Shown piece after piece: positions 12,501 through 22,145 of a DNA stretch of 64,000 bases. A program made the position numbers and the translations under genes. Position 1 is the stretch's first letter. Each line of letters begins with the position of its first letter. The notes beneath the pieces were generated by a model. The model did not search any database, was not told where the DNA came from, and worked only from the letters and a program-made list of their open reading frames with translations. Source of the stretch: Pandoraea anhela (GTDB taxonomy: Bacteria; Pseudomonadota; Gammaproteobacteria; Burkholderiales; Burkholderiaceae); assembly GCF_902459655.1 (NCBI RefSeq), contig NZ_CABPSB010000010.1, forward strand, positions 124,001 through 188,000, given 5' to 3'.

Positions 12501-13417
12501 CGTGCGCCGAGATAGCGTTGCCATGCCGACATGGCCTGCGGCAGCGATGTCTCGTTGTAGATATTTTTCTTGTAAGACGGCAAGGCGCGCTGCATGAGGT
12601 CGGCGATCACCGATGCCTCCGCTTCCCAGCAGTCACAAGCCGCCGAATAGGTTGCGAGCCACCCTGCATCGGGCGACGTCTGCGCGTCGCCAGCCCCGCG
12701 CTCTACCGCTTCAGGCCAACGCAACTCCGACATCGGCTTTTTCAAACGACGAGCCAACTGGTCCGTGAGCGTACCGGGCGAGCGCTTCCGGTCAACGAGC
12801 CACGCCGCGAAGCTATCGTCCTGTGCGGCCATCGGTTCGACGATCCGACGCCAGAACTCCACCGCCAGATCGTGACGCACGCCGTTATCGTCGGGCACCA
12901 GTTCGTAAGCAAACGGCAGCCCCGCGGCGAACGGCACTTCTGCCAGCGCCCGCTGGCAAAACCCGTGAATCGTGTGAATCGACGCCTGATCGAAACCTCG
13001 CAAGGCCCTTTGCAGACACTCGCGAATCGCTTTCGCCGACATGTCGCCGCGTTCGATCAGACCGGCGATCATGACGCTGAACAGCGGATCGTCGCTCGCA
13101 TCCGGGTCGAAGTCGGGGACGCCATTCCCTCCATCGCCGCCATCGCTGTCACTCACGTCGTCCTCGTCACCGAAGACAGGCGCCATCGCCGCGACCAGCC
13201 CTGCCAGACGCCCACGAATCCGCTCTCGCAACTCTGCCGTCGCAGCATTCGTGAAAGTCACCACGAGAATCTGCTCGACACTCAGCTGTTTTTCCAACAA
13301 CAGACGCACGTACAACGCACAGATATTCCACGTCTTGCCGGTGCCTGCCGACGCTTCGATCAGGCAAACACCGTCGAGGTCGCAACCGAAAACGTCGAGG
13401 TCGATGAGCTGCGTCAT
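9500..13417 (-). CDS. recB: Exodeoxyribonuclease V subunit beta, RecB
   Basis: RecB carries the 3'-5' helicase and the nuclease of RecBCD. The 1305-residue protein is a little longer than the E. coli subunit. The N-terminal UvrD/SF1 helicase shows Walker A EASAGTGKT (about 22-30), motif II LIDEFQDTDPLQF and motif VI LYVALTRA. The C-terminal RecB-family nuclease domain is marked by WWILDWKSNYLG, with the Asp and Lys of the active site. Start and stop both overlap neighbours by 4 bp (recC before, recD after), which indicates one coupled operon recC-recB-recD. An acidic Gly/Asp-rich insert lies near residues 95-115. Confidence 0.97.
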   Translation of the reverse strand: MTQLIDLDVFGCDLDGVCLIEASAGTGKTWNICALYVRLLLEKQLSVEQILVVTFTNAATAELRERIRGRLAGLVAAMAPVFGDEDDVSDSDGGDGGNGVPDFDPDASDDPLFSVMIAGLIERGDMSAKAIRECLQRALRGFDQASIHTIHGFCQRALAEVPFAAGLPFAYELVPDDNGVRHDLAVEFWRRIVEPMAAQDDSFAAWLVDRKRSPGTLTDQLARRLKKPMSELRWPEAVERGAGDAQTSPDAGWLATYSAACDCWEAEASVIADLMQRALPSYKKNIYNETSLPQAMSAWQRYLGARDAGALLGAKAELLTTTRLTKDIKKGETPPDHRFFEMADVLVRARADADERYAMQWLRILRDWLAEAPEQLALRKRELRVVSFDDLLGNIARALHQHPDLAQALRERYPCALIDEFQDTDPLQFAIFSAVYGQPSALAAVSGDARRGPMFMVGDPKQAIYSFRAADLHTYLAARENADAAYTLAVNQRSTPAIIDAGNRLFGANDRAFVLDGLAYPPVRPGTRRRAPLSDVREVADFTVWWLPDEEAPLSKDEAQQACARATAAEVARLLAGASRGEVLVGDRPLAPGDIAVIVQTHRQGALMKAMLAEHAVGSVELTQDSVFASEEAETLLRVLRAVEAPGDVRALRAALATELFGLDATALYRMQTSDASDAEAIAWIERLQRYRQLWIDRGFSAMWRTLMRELGLAARLVAQSGGERRLTNFMHLAELAQARWAEQPGMPALLRWLASQRSASAGEEAQLRLESDQNLVQIVTVHKSKGLEYGIVFCPFLWDGAVRDGGSLEGLEYHDGATAVIDFTDAAEKGSAATAALRREQSAEQARLLYVALTRAVYRCYLAAGLYSSRRSVKEACGGMLNWLAAGQGIEFDAWISSTLDTDERVGTIRRAWQALVGGPVEVVPLPVGDALESDTRVVHDASPELTVRTSTRALREVWRIGSFSGLLAGMHIGPQLGGGQLSAPERTRPDYDAQANAGPSFALPPEGDDAWPPADDILRFPRGPAAGESLHRVFELADFQSRTQWPHAVSRALRERPPGRGAEQNDAWRAMMMNMLSDTLATPLRPGMQLADVALTERLTEMEFTYPADAVSLDALRGLLRQFGYPDLPLDATVLRGYLKGFIDLVFRHGGQWWILDWKSNYLGTAPENYGADGLREAMAEHGYHLQYLLYTLALHRFLRRRLPDYDYERDMGGSLYLFVRGVRPDWASAHLAGDEVPGVFFDKPSRDMVDALDGLFAAGENSALAQALSLSTPRDGATGERGGNIFPSHDTNAANAAEGEDA

Positions 13418-16400
13418 ACGCCCTCCACGAGCTCAAGGTGCTGCACCAGCGGGCCGAGCAACGTATTCGCAAGCAAGTCGAACGGCGAGGCAAGCGGATC
13501 CTCGACGCCGCGCCAGATCAGCTTGGTATAAGGATCGTCCGCATCGCCCCGGGCAAATGCGGAGCCCTGCCATGCGCTCTGGGCATCCGCCGACTTCCCC
13601 GTGCTCGCGAGCTTCCAGGCGCTACGCATGAAGAACGGCAACGGGCGGGTCTGTCCGAGGCGGTACAACGCCACCCACTGCGCGAGCCATGCCGCTGCGC
13701 CTTCCACCGGTCGGAGTGCAAAGGTTTCGTTCTCGCCGTACCAAAGTGTTCTCGCCGCAATATCCATGCCGGCGTGGTCCGGTTGCTGAAGATACGCACA
13801 CAATGCGAGGTGCGCGAGCCACGCGGCCAGCAAATCGCTCGGGCGCAGACTGCCGTAGCGATACATCACCAACCCATGACGCGACACAGGCGCGAGACGG
13901 CCTTGTAGCAAGCACTCGGCCGACAACGTCACATCGCCATGCCAGACGATGTCAGTCGAGTCGATCCACGACGGCGGCAGCGCTGGCGTCAAGGGCAGCG
14001 TCACGAGCAGCTCCTGCGTGCCCTCGGCCTGCGCCTCCCTCACCTGCGTTGCCAACGCACGTAAACCGCCCAACTCTCGACGACGCCACACCGCCCCCGT
14101 CGCGCCGCCCGGCAGTTCGTGGCTCACGCTGGCGATCCGCTCGACCGCCTCCGCGCGAGTCCGCGCACCCCGCCCGCCATCCTGTCCGCCATCACGCCCA
14201 TGATCACGCAGCAACCGGGGCAACAATCGTGCGGCGAGCGCGTCGCGTCCCGCCCAATCGAGCACGAACGGCTCGTCGTCTTCAACCTCCGTGAGCATCT
14301 CGTTGAGTGAGAGCCCCAGGCGATCGCGTGCCCAGGCACGCCCCGGATGACGCCAGAAGCGCAGCAGGTCGTCCAGGGTCAGATGCGTCTGCGCGACGGC
14401 CGGCAATGGCTCACGCACGAACGGCGCGACAGGGGCGTCCGGCATCGCAGACGCCAGTTGATCGGCCAGTTGCTGTGCCGCTTCGCCATTAGACACGTCG
14501 TAGCTGTATAGCGCTGGTGCACGTCCATCGAAATAGGCGGGCGAGAAGGGTTGCAATGGATGCAGCACGACAAGGCGCTCCCGAGCTTCACGTTGCTCAT
14601 CGAGACTGAAGCCTTGCGACACCGGCGCCAGCAATTGACCGGTGAAGTCGAGCAACTCGTCCACGGCGGTCGACGGCGGCAGCGGTGCGTTATCGCGCAC
14701 GCTTCGCCCCGTATAGGTGATCAGGAACCGGTCCTGAGCACTCAGCATGAGGTCGAGGAACAAGTTTCGTTCGTCGTCGCGTCGCTGGCGATCGCCGCGC
14801 TGCGGCAATGCGCGCATCAGATCGAACTCGTCGGCACGCACGCGCCCGGGCAAAACACCGTCGTCCATACCGATCATGCAGACCACGCGATACGGCAGCA
14901 GGCGCAGGCTTGGAATCGCAGCGAACGTCACGCGGCCGGACGGCACGCCGCCACGGGTCGGATCGTCGAGCGCATCGGCAAGCACGCGCGCCACGACTTC
15001 CACCGGCACACGCACTTCGGGTGCGCCATCCGCAATGGCCGAGCCGATCTGCTCGATGGCCATGCGTACTTCCGCGACATCGTCGGCAAATCGGGGTTCA
15101 TCGGAGAAGAACTGCTCGAGCATCCCCAACAACTGATCGCGCCATGCCAGCCCGGTACGTTCGGTTTGGAGCGCTACCGCGGTCATGTCGAGATCATCGA
15201 TCAACCGCGCCAACTGCCCCAGCAATTCGGCCCGGCCACCTTCGATGCCGCCGACAGGCAGCCAGTCGTCGACCGGCATCGCGTCATCAGGCAGTGCGTA
15301 GCCGAGGAACAAGCGCATCATGGCATCGCCCAGGGTATGGCGCTCCAGGGCCGGCGCTGCCCCGGTTCCCGACGCAAGTGCCGCACCGGCGCCGTCCAGA
15401 CGGAGCAACGCATCGCCTCGCCACCCCCGGCGCGCCCCTGCGGCATGCAGCCAATTCTGGATCGCGTCGAGAACATTGCCGCCAAGGTGGTACCGCTGCG
15501 CCACCGCCTCGGTCCGTGCGAGTTCCACGAGCCCCGATGCGGCAACGCGTTGCTGCGGCAACGCCAGAATCGACGCGAAGGCGCGGGCGACGGGGTTGGT
15601 TCGCGTGGGCGGCAGGCCGGTCACAAGATACGGAATGCGGGGCGTGGCCGTACCGAACACGGCATCGATGATCGGCGCGGCGCGTCCGAGATCCGGCACG
15701 GTAATCAGCACATCGTCCGGACGCAGGTCGGGAATGTCATCGAAGCAGGCCAGCAAACGATCGTGGAGGACTTCGATCTGGCGCGCCAGACTATGGCAGA
15801 CATGCACCTGCACCGACCCGTCGGCGTCGACACCCTCCGGTGCGCCATGACGGCCATCGTCCAGCGTGAGCATGCCGTTTTGCAACGCCGCCAGGAGCGT
15901 CGGCGTGGGATTCGGCTGAAACAACGCGCGATCCTCCACCGCCTGAGGCGCGAGGTCGGCATACAACGCGTCGATGTGCGACTGCGTTTGGCGCCCCCAT
16001 TCGGCCAACAGCGGATGGCCCACTTCCCGGTGGGCTGCGCCGTCACGTCGGGTGAGATACGAAAGCCGCGATGGCGGCACGATATCGAACCAGTAGCTCT
16101 CGCAGGGATTCAGCACGTAGAGATGAACGTCGATCAGGCGGGACATCGCCTTGAGCAGCGCCATCGATAGCGGCGGCATCGACGACAGGGCGAACACCGA
16201 GACGCGTGAAGGCCACCCGACAGGAATCGTCTCCTGCGTCAATTGCTCGATCCGATCGATGGCACGCAGCGTAGGATGGCGCTCGCGGATATCGAGGTGC
16301 GCCAGCACCTGACGCCACAAGGCGCTCTGCCAAACCTCGTCGGCCCGTTGCACGTCGCCCCAGGTCGTTGCCGCGCCCGGCGAGATCGCGTCGCCCGATT

Positions 16401-16854
16401 GCCACCGCTCCAGCCAGTTCGGCCGGTACGTCAGATATTGATCGTAGATGTGCGCCAGCCGGTCCGCCAGTTCGAACCGCATGACGTCGTCAGCGCCCGC
16501 CAGATAACCGGCCAGCCGTGGCGACGCCTGCACCCAAGGCTGCGCCAGACACTGGTACAGGGGCCAGACCAGCCGGTCCGGTGCAAATGGCGAACTCTCC
16601 GGCACGGCGACCAGTTTGCCCGCCATGTCCCATAACCACTGCGCGAGATACGTCAGACGGACATTCGCACACACGCCGAAGACATCCGCATAGTCCAGTT
16701 CGAGCCGGCGGCGCACCGCCACGCTTGGCACGACGATGGTTTCCGTCTCGAAAGGATTGACCGGCCCAGCCGACGCACCGGGTGCCTGCGCGAGATCGCG
16801 CAGCAGGGCGGCTTCGAGCGTGGTGAACCGGTTGGAAAAGAATAGATGGAGCAT
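13414..16854 (-). CDS. recC: Exodeoxyribonuclease V subunit gamma, RecC
   Basis: RecC is the scaffold that splits the duplex and reads Chi sites in RecBCD. The chosen start gives MLHLFFSNRF, matching the typical RecC N-terminus (MLxLyxSNR), and a protein of 1146 residues. The open frame continues upstream to 17013, but those residues do not resemble the family. Recognisable family segments include AALLRDLAQAPG, RLTYLAQWLWDM, DVLITVPDLG and VCMIGMDDGVLPGR. It is the first gene of the leftward recCBD operon and ends in a 4-bp overlap with recB. I saw no clear ribosome binding site at the chosen start. Confidence 0.95.
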   Translation of the reverse strand: MLHLFFSNRFTTLEAALLRDLAQAPGASAGPVNPFETETIVVPSVAVRRRLELDYADVFGVCANVRLTYLAQWLWDMAGKLVAVPESSPFAPDRLVWPLYQCLAQPWVQASPRLAGYLAGADDVMRFELADRLAHIYDQYLTYRPNWLERWQSGDAISPGAATTWGDVQRADEVWQSALWRQVLAHLDIRERHPTLRAIDRIEQLTQETIPVGWPSRVSVFALSSMPPLSMALLKAMSRLIDVHLYVLNPCESYWFDIVPPSRLSYLTRRDGAAHREVGHPLLAEWGRQTQSHIDALYADLAPQAVEDRALFQPNPTPTLLAALQNGMLTLDDGRHGAPEGVDADGSVQVHVCHSLARQIEVLHDRLLACFDDIPDLRPDDVLITVPDLGRAAPIIDAVFGTATPRIPYLVTGLPPTRTNPVARAFASILALPQQRVAASGLVELARTEAVAQRYHLGGNVLDAIQNWLHAAGARRGWRGDALLRLDGAGAALASGTGAAPALERHTLGDAMMRLFLGYALPDDAMPVDDWLPVGGIEGGRAELLGQLARLIDDLDMTAVALQTERTGLAWRDQLLGMLEQFFSDEPRFADDVAEVRMAIEQIGSAIADGAPEVRVPVEVVARVLADALDDPTRGGVPSGRVTFAAIPSLRLLPYRVVCMIGMDDGVLPGRVRADEFDLMRALPQRGDRQRRDDERNLFLDLMLSAQDRFLITYTGRSVRDNAPLPPSTAVDELLDFTGQLLAPVSQGFSLDEQREARERLVVLHPLQPFSPAYFDGRAPALYSYDVSNGEAAQQLADQLASAMPDAPVAPFVREPLPAVAQTHLTLDDLLRFWRHPGRAWARDRLGLSLNEMLTEVEDDEPFVLDWAGRDALAARLLPRLLRDHGRDGGQDGGRGARTRAEAVERIASVSHELPGGATGAVWRRRELGGLRALATQVREAQAEGTQELLVTLPLTPALPPSWIDSTDIVWHGDVTLSAECLLQGRLAPVSRHGLVMYRYGSLRPSDLLAAWLAHLALCAYLQQPDHAGMDIAARTLWYGENETFALRPVEGAAAWLAQWVALYRLGQTRPLPFFMRSAWKLASTGKSADAQSAWQGSAFARGDADDPYTKLIWRGVEDPLASPFDLLANTLLGPLVQHLELVEGV

Positions 16855-17106
16855 GCGGTTTGGGCGGCTTAGCGAGTCTGTTCGCAAGCATAGCAAATGC
16901 CTCACGGCAAAGCCCATCGGACGGATCCGAAAGCTTGGCCCGTCATCGGTGACACTTGCGCCCTTTGCGCGAATGACGCCGTCCGGCCCGTGCGCCACCG
17001 GCAGTATCCCCACTTCGCGGCACGCGGGGCTTCGGCTAGACTCTGTGTGCGCCGCGCCCTACCCGTCGCGCGGCAGGCTTTGCTGCGGAACCCTCGCACC
17101 CGACGC

Positions 17107-19329
17107 ATGGACTATCAAACCGATATCAAGAAGTTTCTATATAGCCATTACTTTTTCGGCGGCACCCGGCAGGCGGTCGGCGTTATCCTGCCTGCGCTCG
17201 TCCTCTTTTGGGGGATGGAAGAGCATGTGCTCGGCATCGAAGTCGCCTCGGGCGCACTCTGCGCGAGCGTGGTCGACATCAACGGCCCGCTGCGTCACAA
17301 GCACACCGAACTGCTCAGTTGTACGCTGCTCGGCGCACTCACCGTGCTCATCACGGGCATCGCGACGGCCGCCCACCCGTGGCAACTGTGGTTCACGTCG
17401 CTGATCCTGACCTTCGGGCTGTCGATGCTCGTGGTCTACGGCTTTCGCGCCTCGCTGGTGAGCTTCGCCTGCCTGATGATGATGGTACTCAACGTCGAGG
17501 CCGACCTGACGCGTCGGCAGGCTGTGCTCGATGCCGGCGCCGTACTCGCCGGCGGGCTTTGGTACACCTATTTCAGTCTGTTCGTCTGCCGGATCTGGTG
17601 GTTTCGCATTGAGCAGCAGACGCTGGCCGAGTGTTTCTTCGTCACGTCGGAATATCTGGAAGCCAAGGCGGCCTTTTACGATACGTCGACCGACATCGAC
17701 GACTGCTACCGGCGTCTGATCGCCGCCCAGGTCAATGTCGTGGAAAAGCAGCAAGCCGCGCGCGAAATCATTCTGCGCAATCTGCCACGGCTACGCATCG
17801 GCGCGTTGGAGCCACGCCGCACCATGCTGTTCAACCTGTTCATCAACATCGTCGATCTGCATGAAACCGTGGTGTCGGTGCATACCGACTACCCGATGTT
17901 GCGCCGGGAGTTCGCCAACAACGACGTGCTTCTGTTCTTTCGCGACATGATTCGCAAGATCGCCATCGAGGTGGATGCCATCGGCTACGCCATCGCTACC
18001 AACGAACCCTCGCGGGCGCAACGCAGCTGGCGCGCGGAGTTTCGGGCCATCGAGTACGAGATCGAGTTGATGCGCAAGCAGTCGCTTCAACAACGATCGC
18101 CCGAAGCGTATCAGGCGCTCACCAGTACGTTCCGCCGCGTGTGGAGCACCACGCGTATCGTGGAGCGCATGCATCGCAATACGAACGTGAGAACCGCAGG
18201 GACCGCCACCGAGATGCAAATCGATCAGGCACTGGTGCGCTTCACGTCGCGACAGAGCTTTTCTCCGAAACTGCTCTGGAAAAATCTGACTTTTTCCTCA
18301 CCGAGCTTTCGCCATGCGTTACGCGTGACCATCGCCATCTCGGCCGGGCTGCTGATCTGCGAGAACTGGACGCTGCTCGCCGGGCAAGACCACAGCTACT
18401 GGGTACTACTCACGATCATCGTGATTCTGAAACCCGGCTTCAGTCTGACCAAACAGAAAAACGCACAGCGTCTGACCGGCACGCTCATCGGCTGCGTGAG
18501 CGTACTGCTCATTCTGTCGTTTGTGCACAAAGCATGGATTCTGCTGGCGCTCATGTTCTTCTGCATGGTGATGGGTAACAGCCTGTCGCTGTTCAACTAC
18601 GGCTTGTCGGTCGTCTTCATGTCGTCCTACGTGCTGCTCCTGTTCCACTTTCTGTTGCCCGGGTCGCTGTCGGTGATCGGTGAGCGCGCGATCGATACGT
18701 TGATCGGCTCGGCAATCGCACTGGTGTGTTCCTACCTGTTCCCATACTGGGAATATCGGTTGATGGGGCCGCTGATCCGCAACGCCGTGCAATCGACGCG
18801 CACGTATCTGGAAGCCAGCGCCGGTCTCGAAGGCAAGCGCGATGCATTGGCCTATCGCCTGGCGCGCAAGGACATGCACATCGCGTTCGGAAACTTCGGC
18901 GCCGCCTTCAAGCGGATGATGCTCGAACCGAAGTCCAAGCAAGTCTGCGTGCCGGAACTCAATGATCTGCTGGTGCAGAACCACGTGATGGCGTCTTACA
19001 TCACGGGCATGTCGGACGTGCTGCCGCGCCAGATTGCGGCAGACAAGAGCGGAGCGTTGGGACAGGTGGTCGCCGCGATCAGCGACCTGCTCTCGCAAGC
19101 AGTCGCGGCCCCCGCGGCGTCCGTGCCGACGGACACGCAGGCGGCGACCGAGGCGATGCGCGACTACACGCGACGTCTCGATGCGCTCGTTGTCGCGCAG
19201 GAGCAGCAACCCGACGCCGCGGACGCTCAGGTGCAGGAGATCAAGCAAGTGGTCCACCAACTCAAGCAGATGCTGCGCGCCGGCGAGTTGATCCTGCGCG
19301 ACATGCGGGCCATTCGACTGCCCGCCTGA
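17107..19329 (+). CDS. FUSC-family (YccS/AaeB-like) inner-membrane protein
   Basis: The 740-residue protein has the duplicated layout of fusaric-acid-resistance/aromatic-acid exporter proteins. A first hydrophobic block (about residues 20-165) is followed by a long soluble alpha-helical region and a second block (about 405-535; AISAGLLICENWTLLAGQDHSYWVLLTIIVILKPG resembles the FUSC core). The end is a helical cytoplasmic region. The ATG at 17107 begins MDYQTDIKKFLYSHY; an upstream in-frame ATG at 16897 would add Arg-rich sequence unlike the family. It is divergent from recC. Export of aromatic or weak-acid compounds is a family-level expectation. No adaptor protein is adjacent. Confidence 0.88.
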   Translation: MDYQTDIKKFLYSHYFFGGTRQAVGVILPALVLFWGMEEHVLGIEVASGALCASVVDINGPLRHKHTELLSCTLLGALTVLITGIATAAHPWQLWFTSLILTFGLSMLVVYGFRASLVSFACLMMMVLNVEADLTRRQAVLDAGAVLAGGLWYTYFSLFVCRIWWFRIEQQTLAECFFVTSEYLEAKAAFYDTSTDIDDCYRRLIAAQVNVVEKQQAAREIILRNLPRLRIGALEPRRTMLFNLFINIVDLHETVVSVHTDYPMLRREFANNDVLLFFRDMIRKIAIEVDAIGYAIATNEPSRAQRSWRAEFRAIEYEIELMRKQSLQQRSPEAYQALTSTFRRVWSTTRIVERMHRNTNVRTAGTATEMQIDQALVRFTSRQSFSPKLLWKNLTFSSPSFRHALRVTIAISAGLLICENWTLLAGQDHSYWVLLTIIVILKPGFSLTKQKNAQRLTGTLIGCVSVLLILSFVHKAWILLALMFFCMVMGNSLSLFNYGLSVVFMSSYVLLLFHFLLPGSLSVIGERAIDTLIGSAIALVCSYLFPYWEYRLMGPLIRNAVQSTRTYLEASAGLEGKRDALAYRLARKDMHIAFGNFGAAFKRMMLEPKSKQVCVPELNDLLVQNHVMASYITGMSDVLPRQIAADKSGALGQVVAAISDLLSQAVAAPAASVPTDTQAATEAMRDYTRRLDALVVAQEQQPDAADAQVQEIKQVVHQLKQMLRAGELILRDMRAIRLPA

Positions 19330-19368
19330 TCCCGACATGGCCACATGTGCACAGGCAAGCCTGAGAGA

Positions 19369-20007
19369 TCAGGTGATGCCCGTGCGCGTGGCGTAGTGAT
19401 ACAGATCGACATCGCGATCGAGGCCGAGCTTGCGCATGGCATTGGTCTTTTGCGAACTGACGGTCTTGACGCTGCGGCTGAGTTGAAACGCGATCTCACT
19501 GATGGTCAATCCCGAGACGAACAGCCGCACCACCTCGACTTCACGCCCCGAGAGTTTGGAGGCATCGATTTCGGTGTCGTCGGCCACCGAGTCGTGCAAA
19601 CGCGTGGCCAGCCCCGCCGGAATGTAACGACTGCCATCCGCAACCACGCAGACGATATCCGCAATCGAACTCTGCTCGTCCAGTTTCGAGAGAATCGAAT
19701 GCACGCCAAGCTTGAGCATGCCTCGGAGAATCGCCAGATTCTCGAGCATCGTCACGACGATGATCTTGATGTGCGGGAAGTATCGGCGAACGTAGCCGAT
19801 AAGAAAGAGTCCGTCCTTGAAGTTGCCGCCCGGCATGGAAAAGTCGGTCACGAGAATGTCGCACGGCGACTTGGCCAGCAAATTCACCAACTCCGACGAA
19901 TTGCCGGCTTCCCCGACCAGATGGATCATTTCCCGCTCTTCGAGCAGACGCCGTATGCCAAAACGCACAATCGGATGGTCGTCTGCGACCACGACATTGA
20001 TCGTCAT
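19369..20007 (-). CDS. RcsB-like response regulator (NarL/FixJ class)
   Basis: This 212-residue protein is a receiver domain plus a LuxR-type helix-turn-helix. The receiver has the acidic pocket D9-D10, phospho-acceptor D55 (ILVTDFSMPGG) and K108. The C-terminal HTH runs about 148-205 (LSGREVEVVRLF ... VKTVSSQKTNAMRKLG). Phrases such as ADDHPIVRFGIRRLLE and KTVSSQKxxAMxKLG are closer to RcsB than to generic NarL proteins. No kinase or phosphotransfer protein (RcsC/RcsD) is adjacent. The promoter should lie in the 420 bp upstream. Its targets cannot be read from this window. Confidence 0.93.
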   Translation of the reverse strand: MTINVVVADDHPIVRFGIRRLLEEREMIHLVGEAGNSSELVNLLAKSPCDILVTDFSMPGGNFKDGLFLIGYVRRYFPHIKIIVVTMLENLAILRGMLKLGVHSILSKLDEQSSIADIVCVVADGSRYIPAGLATRLHDSVADDTEIDASKLSGREVEVVRLFVSGLTISEIAFQLSRSVKTVSSQKTNAMRKLGLDRDVDLYHYATRTGIT

Positions 20008-20428
20008 CCTTGCCCCCTTTTCTATTCGTCATCTGGCAGACCGTGATGACCGCGCAGATGCGCAGTGCTTCGTGCCGGCCGTCACAACGAAGCGGGTCCA
20101 TTCTGGCAAAAAGGGATCATGCCGACCGGATGGGAAACGTCACATAGTCATGACGCCGAGGCAGGCTTGCCACGCGGTGTGGTCAAAGAGCGGGAGGCCC
20201 GCATGCTGCCCGATAGAGCGGGTACTGCGCCCTAACTGCTTGACGCGACTCGCATGGAGGTGAAATTGCACAGACGCACAGCGACGCCGTTTGTGCTACT
20301 CGCGTCACCGGCATTCGGAAGATTCGCAGCACGGGTTTCCGACATTCTGATCGAGAAAGTCAGAATTACCTTAAACACCCGCGCTGGATTTGGTGATCTG
20401 GCTGCCGCGAGCCTCGAAATATGCGTAG
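20008..20428. other. Intergenic region upstream of the RcsB-like gene
   Basis: This gap of about 420 bp lies between the end of the RND operon and the regulator start. I found no credible gene. A perfect 7-bp inverted repeat (ATTCTGA at 20344-20350 / TCAGAAT at 20360-20366) lacks a T-run, so it looks more like a protein-binding site than a terminator. Confidence 0.5.
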
Positions 20429-21922
20429 TTACTCAGGTGCGCCGACACCGGAAGCCTTCGCCACATCCGGCCGGTCTGCCGCAGCGCCGCTTACCGTAGC
20501 GCCTTCGTGCGGCAGGCCATGCCAGCCACCGCCAAGCGCCGTGACGAGCAGCACGTTCGCCGTAAACTGTCGGCCGAGGATCGTCAACGCGGTACGTTCC
20601 GTGGTGTACGCAGTGGCCTGCGCGGTCAGCACATTCTGGAATCCGACGGTGCCCGCCTTGTACTGGTTGAGGATGAGTTGCGCCGCTTCGCGTGACGACT
20701 GCACGGCCTGATTCTGCACGGTGGCCTCGCGTCCCAGATAGTTCAGCGCGGCAAGGTTGTCCTCCACCGCCTGGAACGCCGTGAGAACGGTCTGGCGATA
20801 CGTAGCGACCTGTGCGTCGTACGCCGCAATGGCGGCATCCGTTTGTGCGCGGCGCAGCCCGCCGTCGAAGAGCGTTGCGGCCAGCGCCGGTCCGACCGAC
20901 CAGAAGCGGCTCGGCAGCGTCAGCCAGTTGGCGAAGCTGTTGCTCTGGAAGCCGCCCGTCGCCGACAACGACAGCGTCGGGAAGAACGCCGCTTTCGCCA
21001 CGCCGATCTTCGCATTCGCGGCCACCACCGCGCGTTCGGCGGACGCAATGTCCGGCCGGCGCTCCAGCAACTGCGACGGCAGACTCACCGGCACCGGCGG
21101 CAATGCGGCGCGCAATGGCGCCGGCGACAACGAAAAGACGGCAGGCGCCTTGCCGACGAGCAACGCAATCGCATGCTCGAGTTGCGCGCGCGTGACTTCG
21201 ATATCGAGCGCCGACGCCTGCGCCTGTTGCAGTTGGGTCTGCGCCTGAATCACGTCCGAGCGCTGCGCCACGCCGACGGCATACTGATTCTGCGTAAGCT
21301 TGAGCGTCTGCTCGTACGCCGAGACCGTGCGCTCGAGCAGCGCCTTCTGGGCATCCGTCACCCGAAGGTCGAAATAGTTTTGAGCCAGCAGCGCCTGCGC
21401 CGACAGACGCGCATTCGCCAGATCCGCCGCACTCGCCTCGGCGCTGGCATTCCCCGCTTCGACCGACCGGCGCACACTGCCCCACAAGTCCAGTTCCCAG
21501 CTCGCGGTGCCCGACAAGCTATAGCTGTTCGAGATGCCGCCGACACCCGATCCGCTGATCGCCGTATTGCTCACGCGTGAGCTACTGCGCGTGACACCGG
21601 CATCGGCGCCGATCGTCGGGAAAAAGGCGGCACGGGCCTGCGACGCCACCGCCAGCGCCTGGCGATAGTTGGCTTCGGCGATCTTGACGTTCTGATTGTT
21701 GATGTCGACCTGCGTCATCAGATCGGACAGCACCGGATCCTGATAGATGGCCCACCAATCGCCCTTGGCGGCCGCATCGCTCGGCTCGGCCAGCTTCCAG
21801 TCGCCGGTTTCCTTGAATGCCGCCGGCGTGTCGATGTCGGGACGAACGTAGTCGGGCCCCAACGCGCAACCCGCGAGCCACAGCACAGCACTCGCGGCAA
21901 GCCAGGTCGCCGAACGGCGCAT
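20429..21922 (-). CDS. Outer-membrane efflux lipoprotein, NodT/OprM family
   Basis: This TolC-type outer-membrane channel is the fourth gene of the RND operon. The chosen ATG at 21922 gives a lipoprotein signal (about 20 residues, lipobox LAGC then ALGPDYVRP, typical of NodT proteins) and 497 residues, the normal length. Two OEP domains follow, with family phrases such as PDIASAERAVVAANAKIGVAKAAFFP written in two parts (about 330-360). An upstream in-frame ATG at 22153 has a better ribosome binding site (GGGAGG) and overlaps the pump gene stop. It would, however, put about 77 residues ahead of the signal peptide, so the start is uncertain. The order matches muxABC-opmB. Confidence 0.93.
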   Translation of the reverse strand: MRRSATWLAASAVLWLAGCALGPDYVRPDIDTPAAFKETGDWKLAEPSDAAAKGDWWAIYQDPVLSDLMTQVDINNQNVKIAEANYRQALAVASQARAAFFPTIGADAGVTRSSSRVSNTAISGSGVGGISNSYSLSGTASWELDLWGSVRRSVEAGNASAEASAADLANARLSAQALLAQNYFDLRVTDAQKALLERTVSAYEQTLKLTQNQYAVGVAQRSDVIQAQTQLQQAQASALDIEVTRAQLEHAIALLVGKAPAVFSLSPAPLRAALPPVPVSLPSQLLERRPDIASAERAVVAANAKIGVAKAAFFPTLSLSATGGFQSNSFANWLTLPSRFWSVGPALAATLFDGGLRRAQTDAAIAAYDAQVATYRQTVLTAFQAVEDNLAALNYLGREATVQNQAVQSSREAAQLILNQYKAGTVGFQNVLTAQATAYTTERTALTILGRQFTANVLLVTALGGGWHGLPHEGATVSGAAADRPDVAKASGVGAPE

Positions 21923-22145
21923 GCGCGGCGACACCCCTGTGCTACCGCCATGCCCTCTCGCTTTCGTCGTCTTCACTTTCGTCGCCGTCACGGTGACTTG
22001 GGAACGAACGCTGGAGATTGGACGATTCAGGGTACGGGCCATGGCACACATCGGCCGTTCGGCCGTAACAAAGGTTTCGGGAGCCTTGCGGGAGCGCTCG
22101 GAGGGGAAGGACGCCGCAGACGAGCGCACATCGCGAATCGCATCA

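Noticed and set aside
11573-13531. 652-codon rightward frame opposite recB
   Set aside because: recB motifs are unambiguous; the frame is a shadow with no ribosome binding site.
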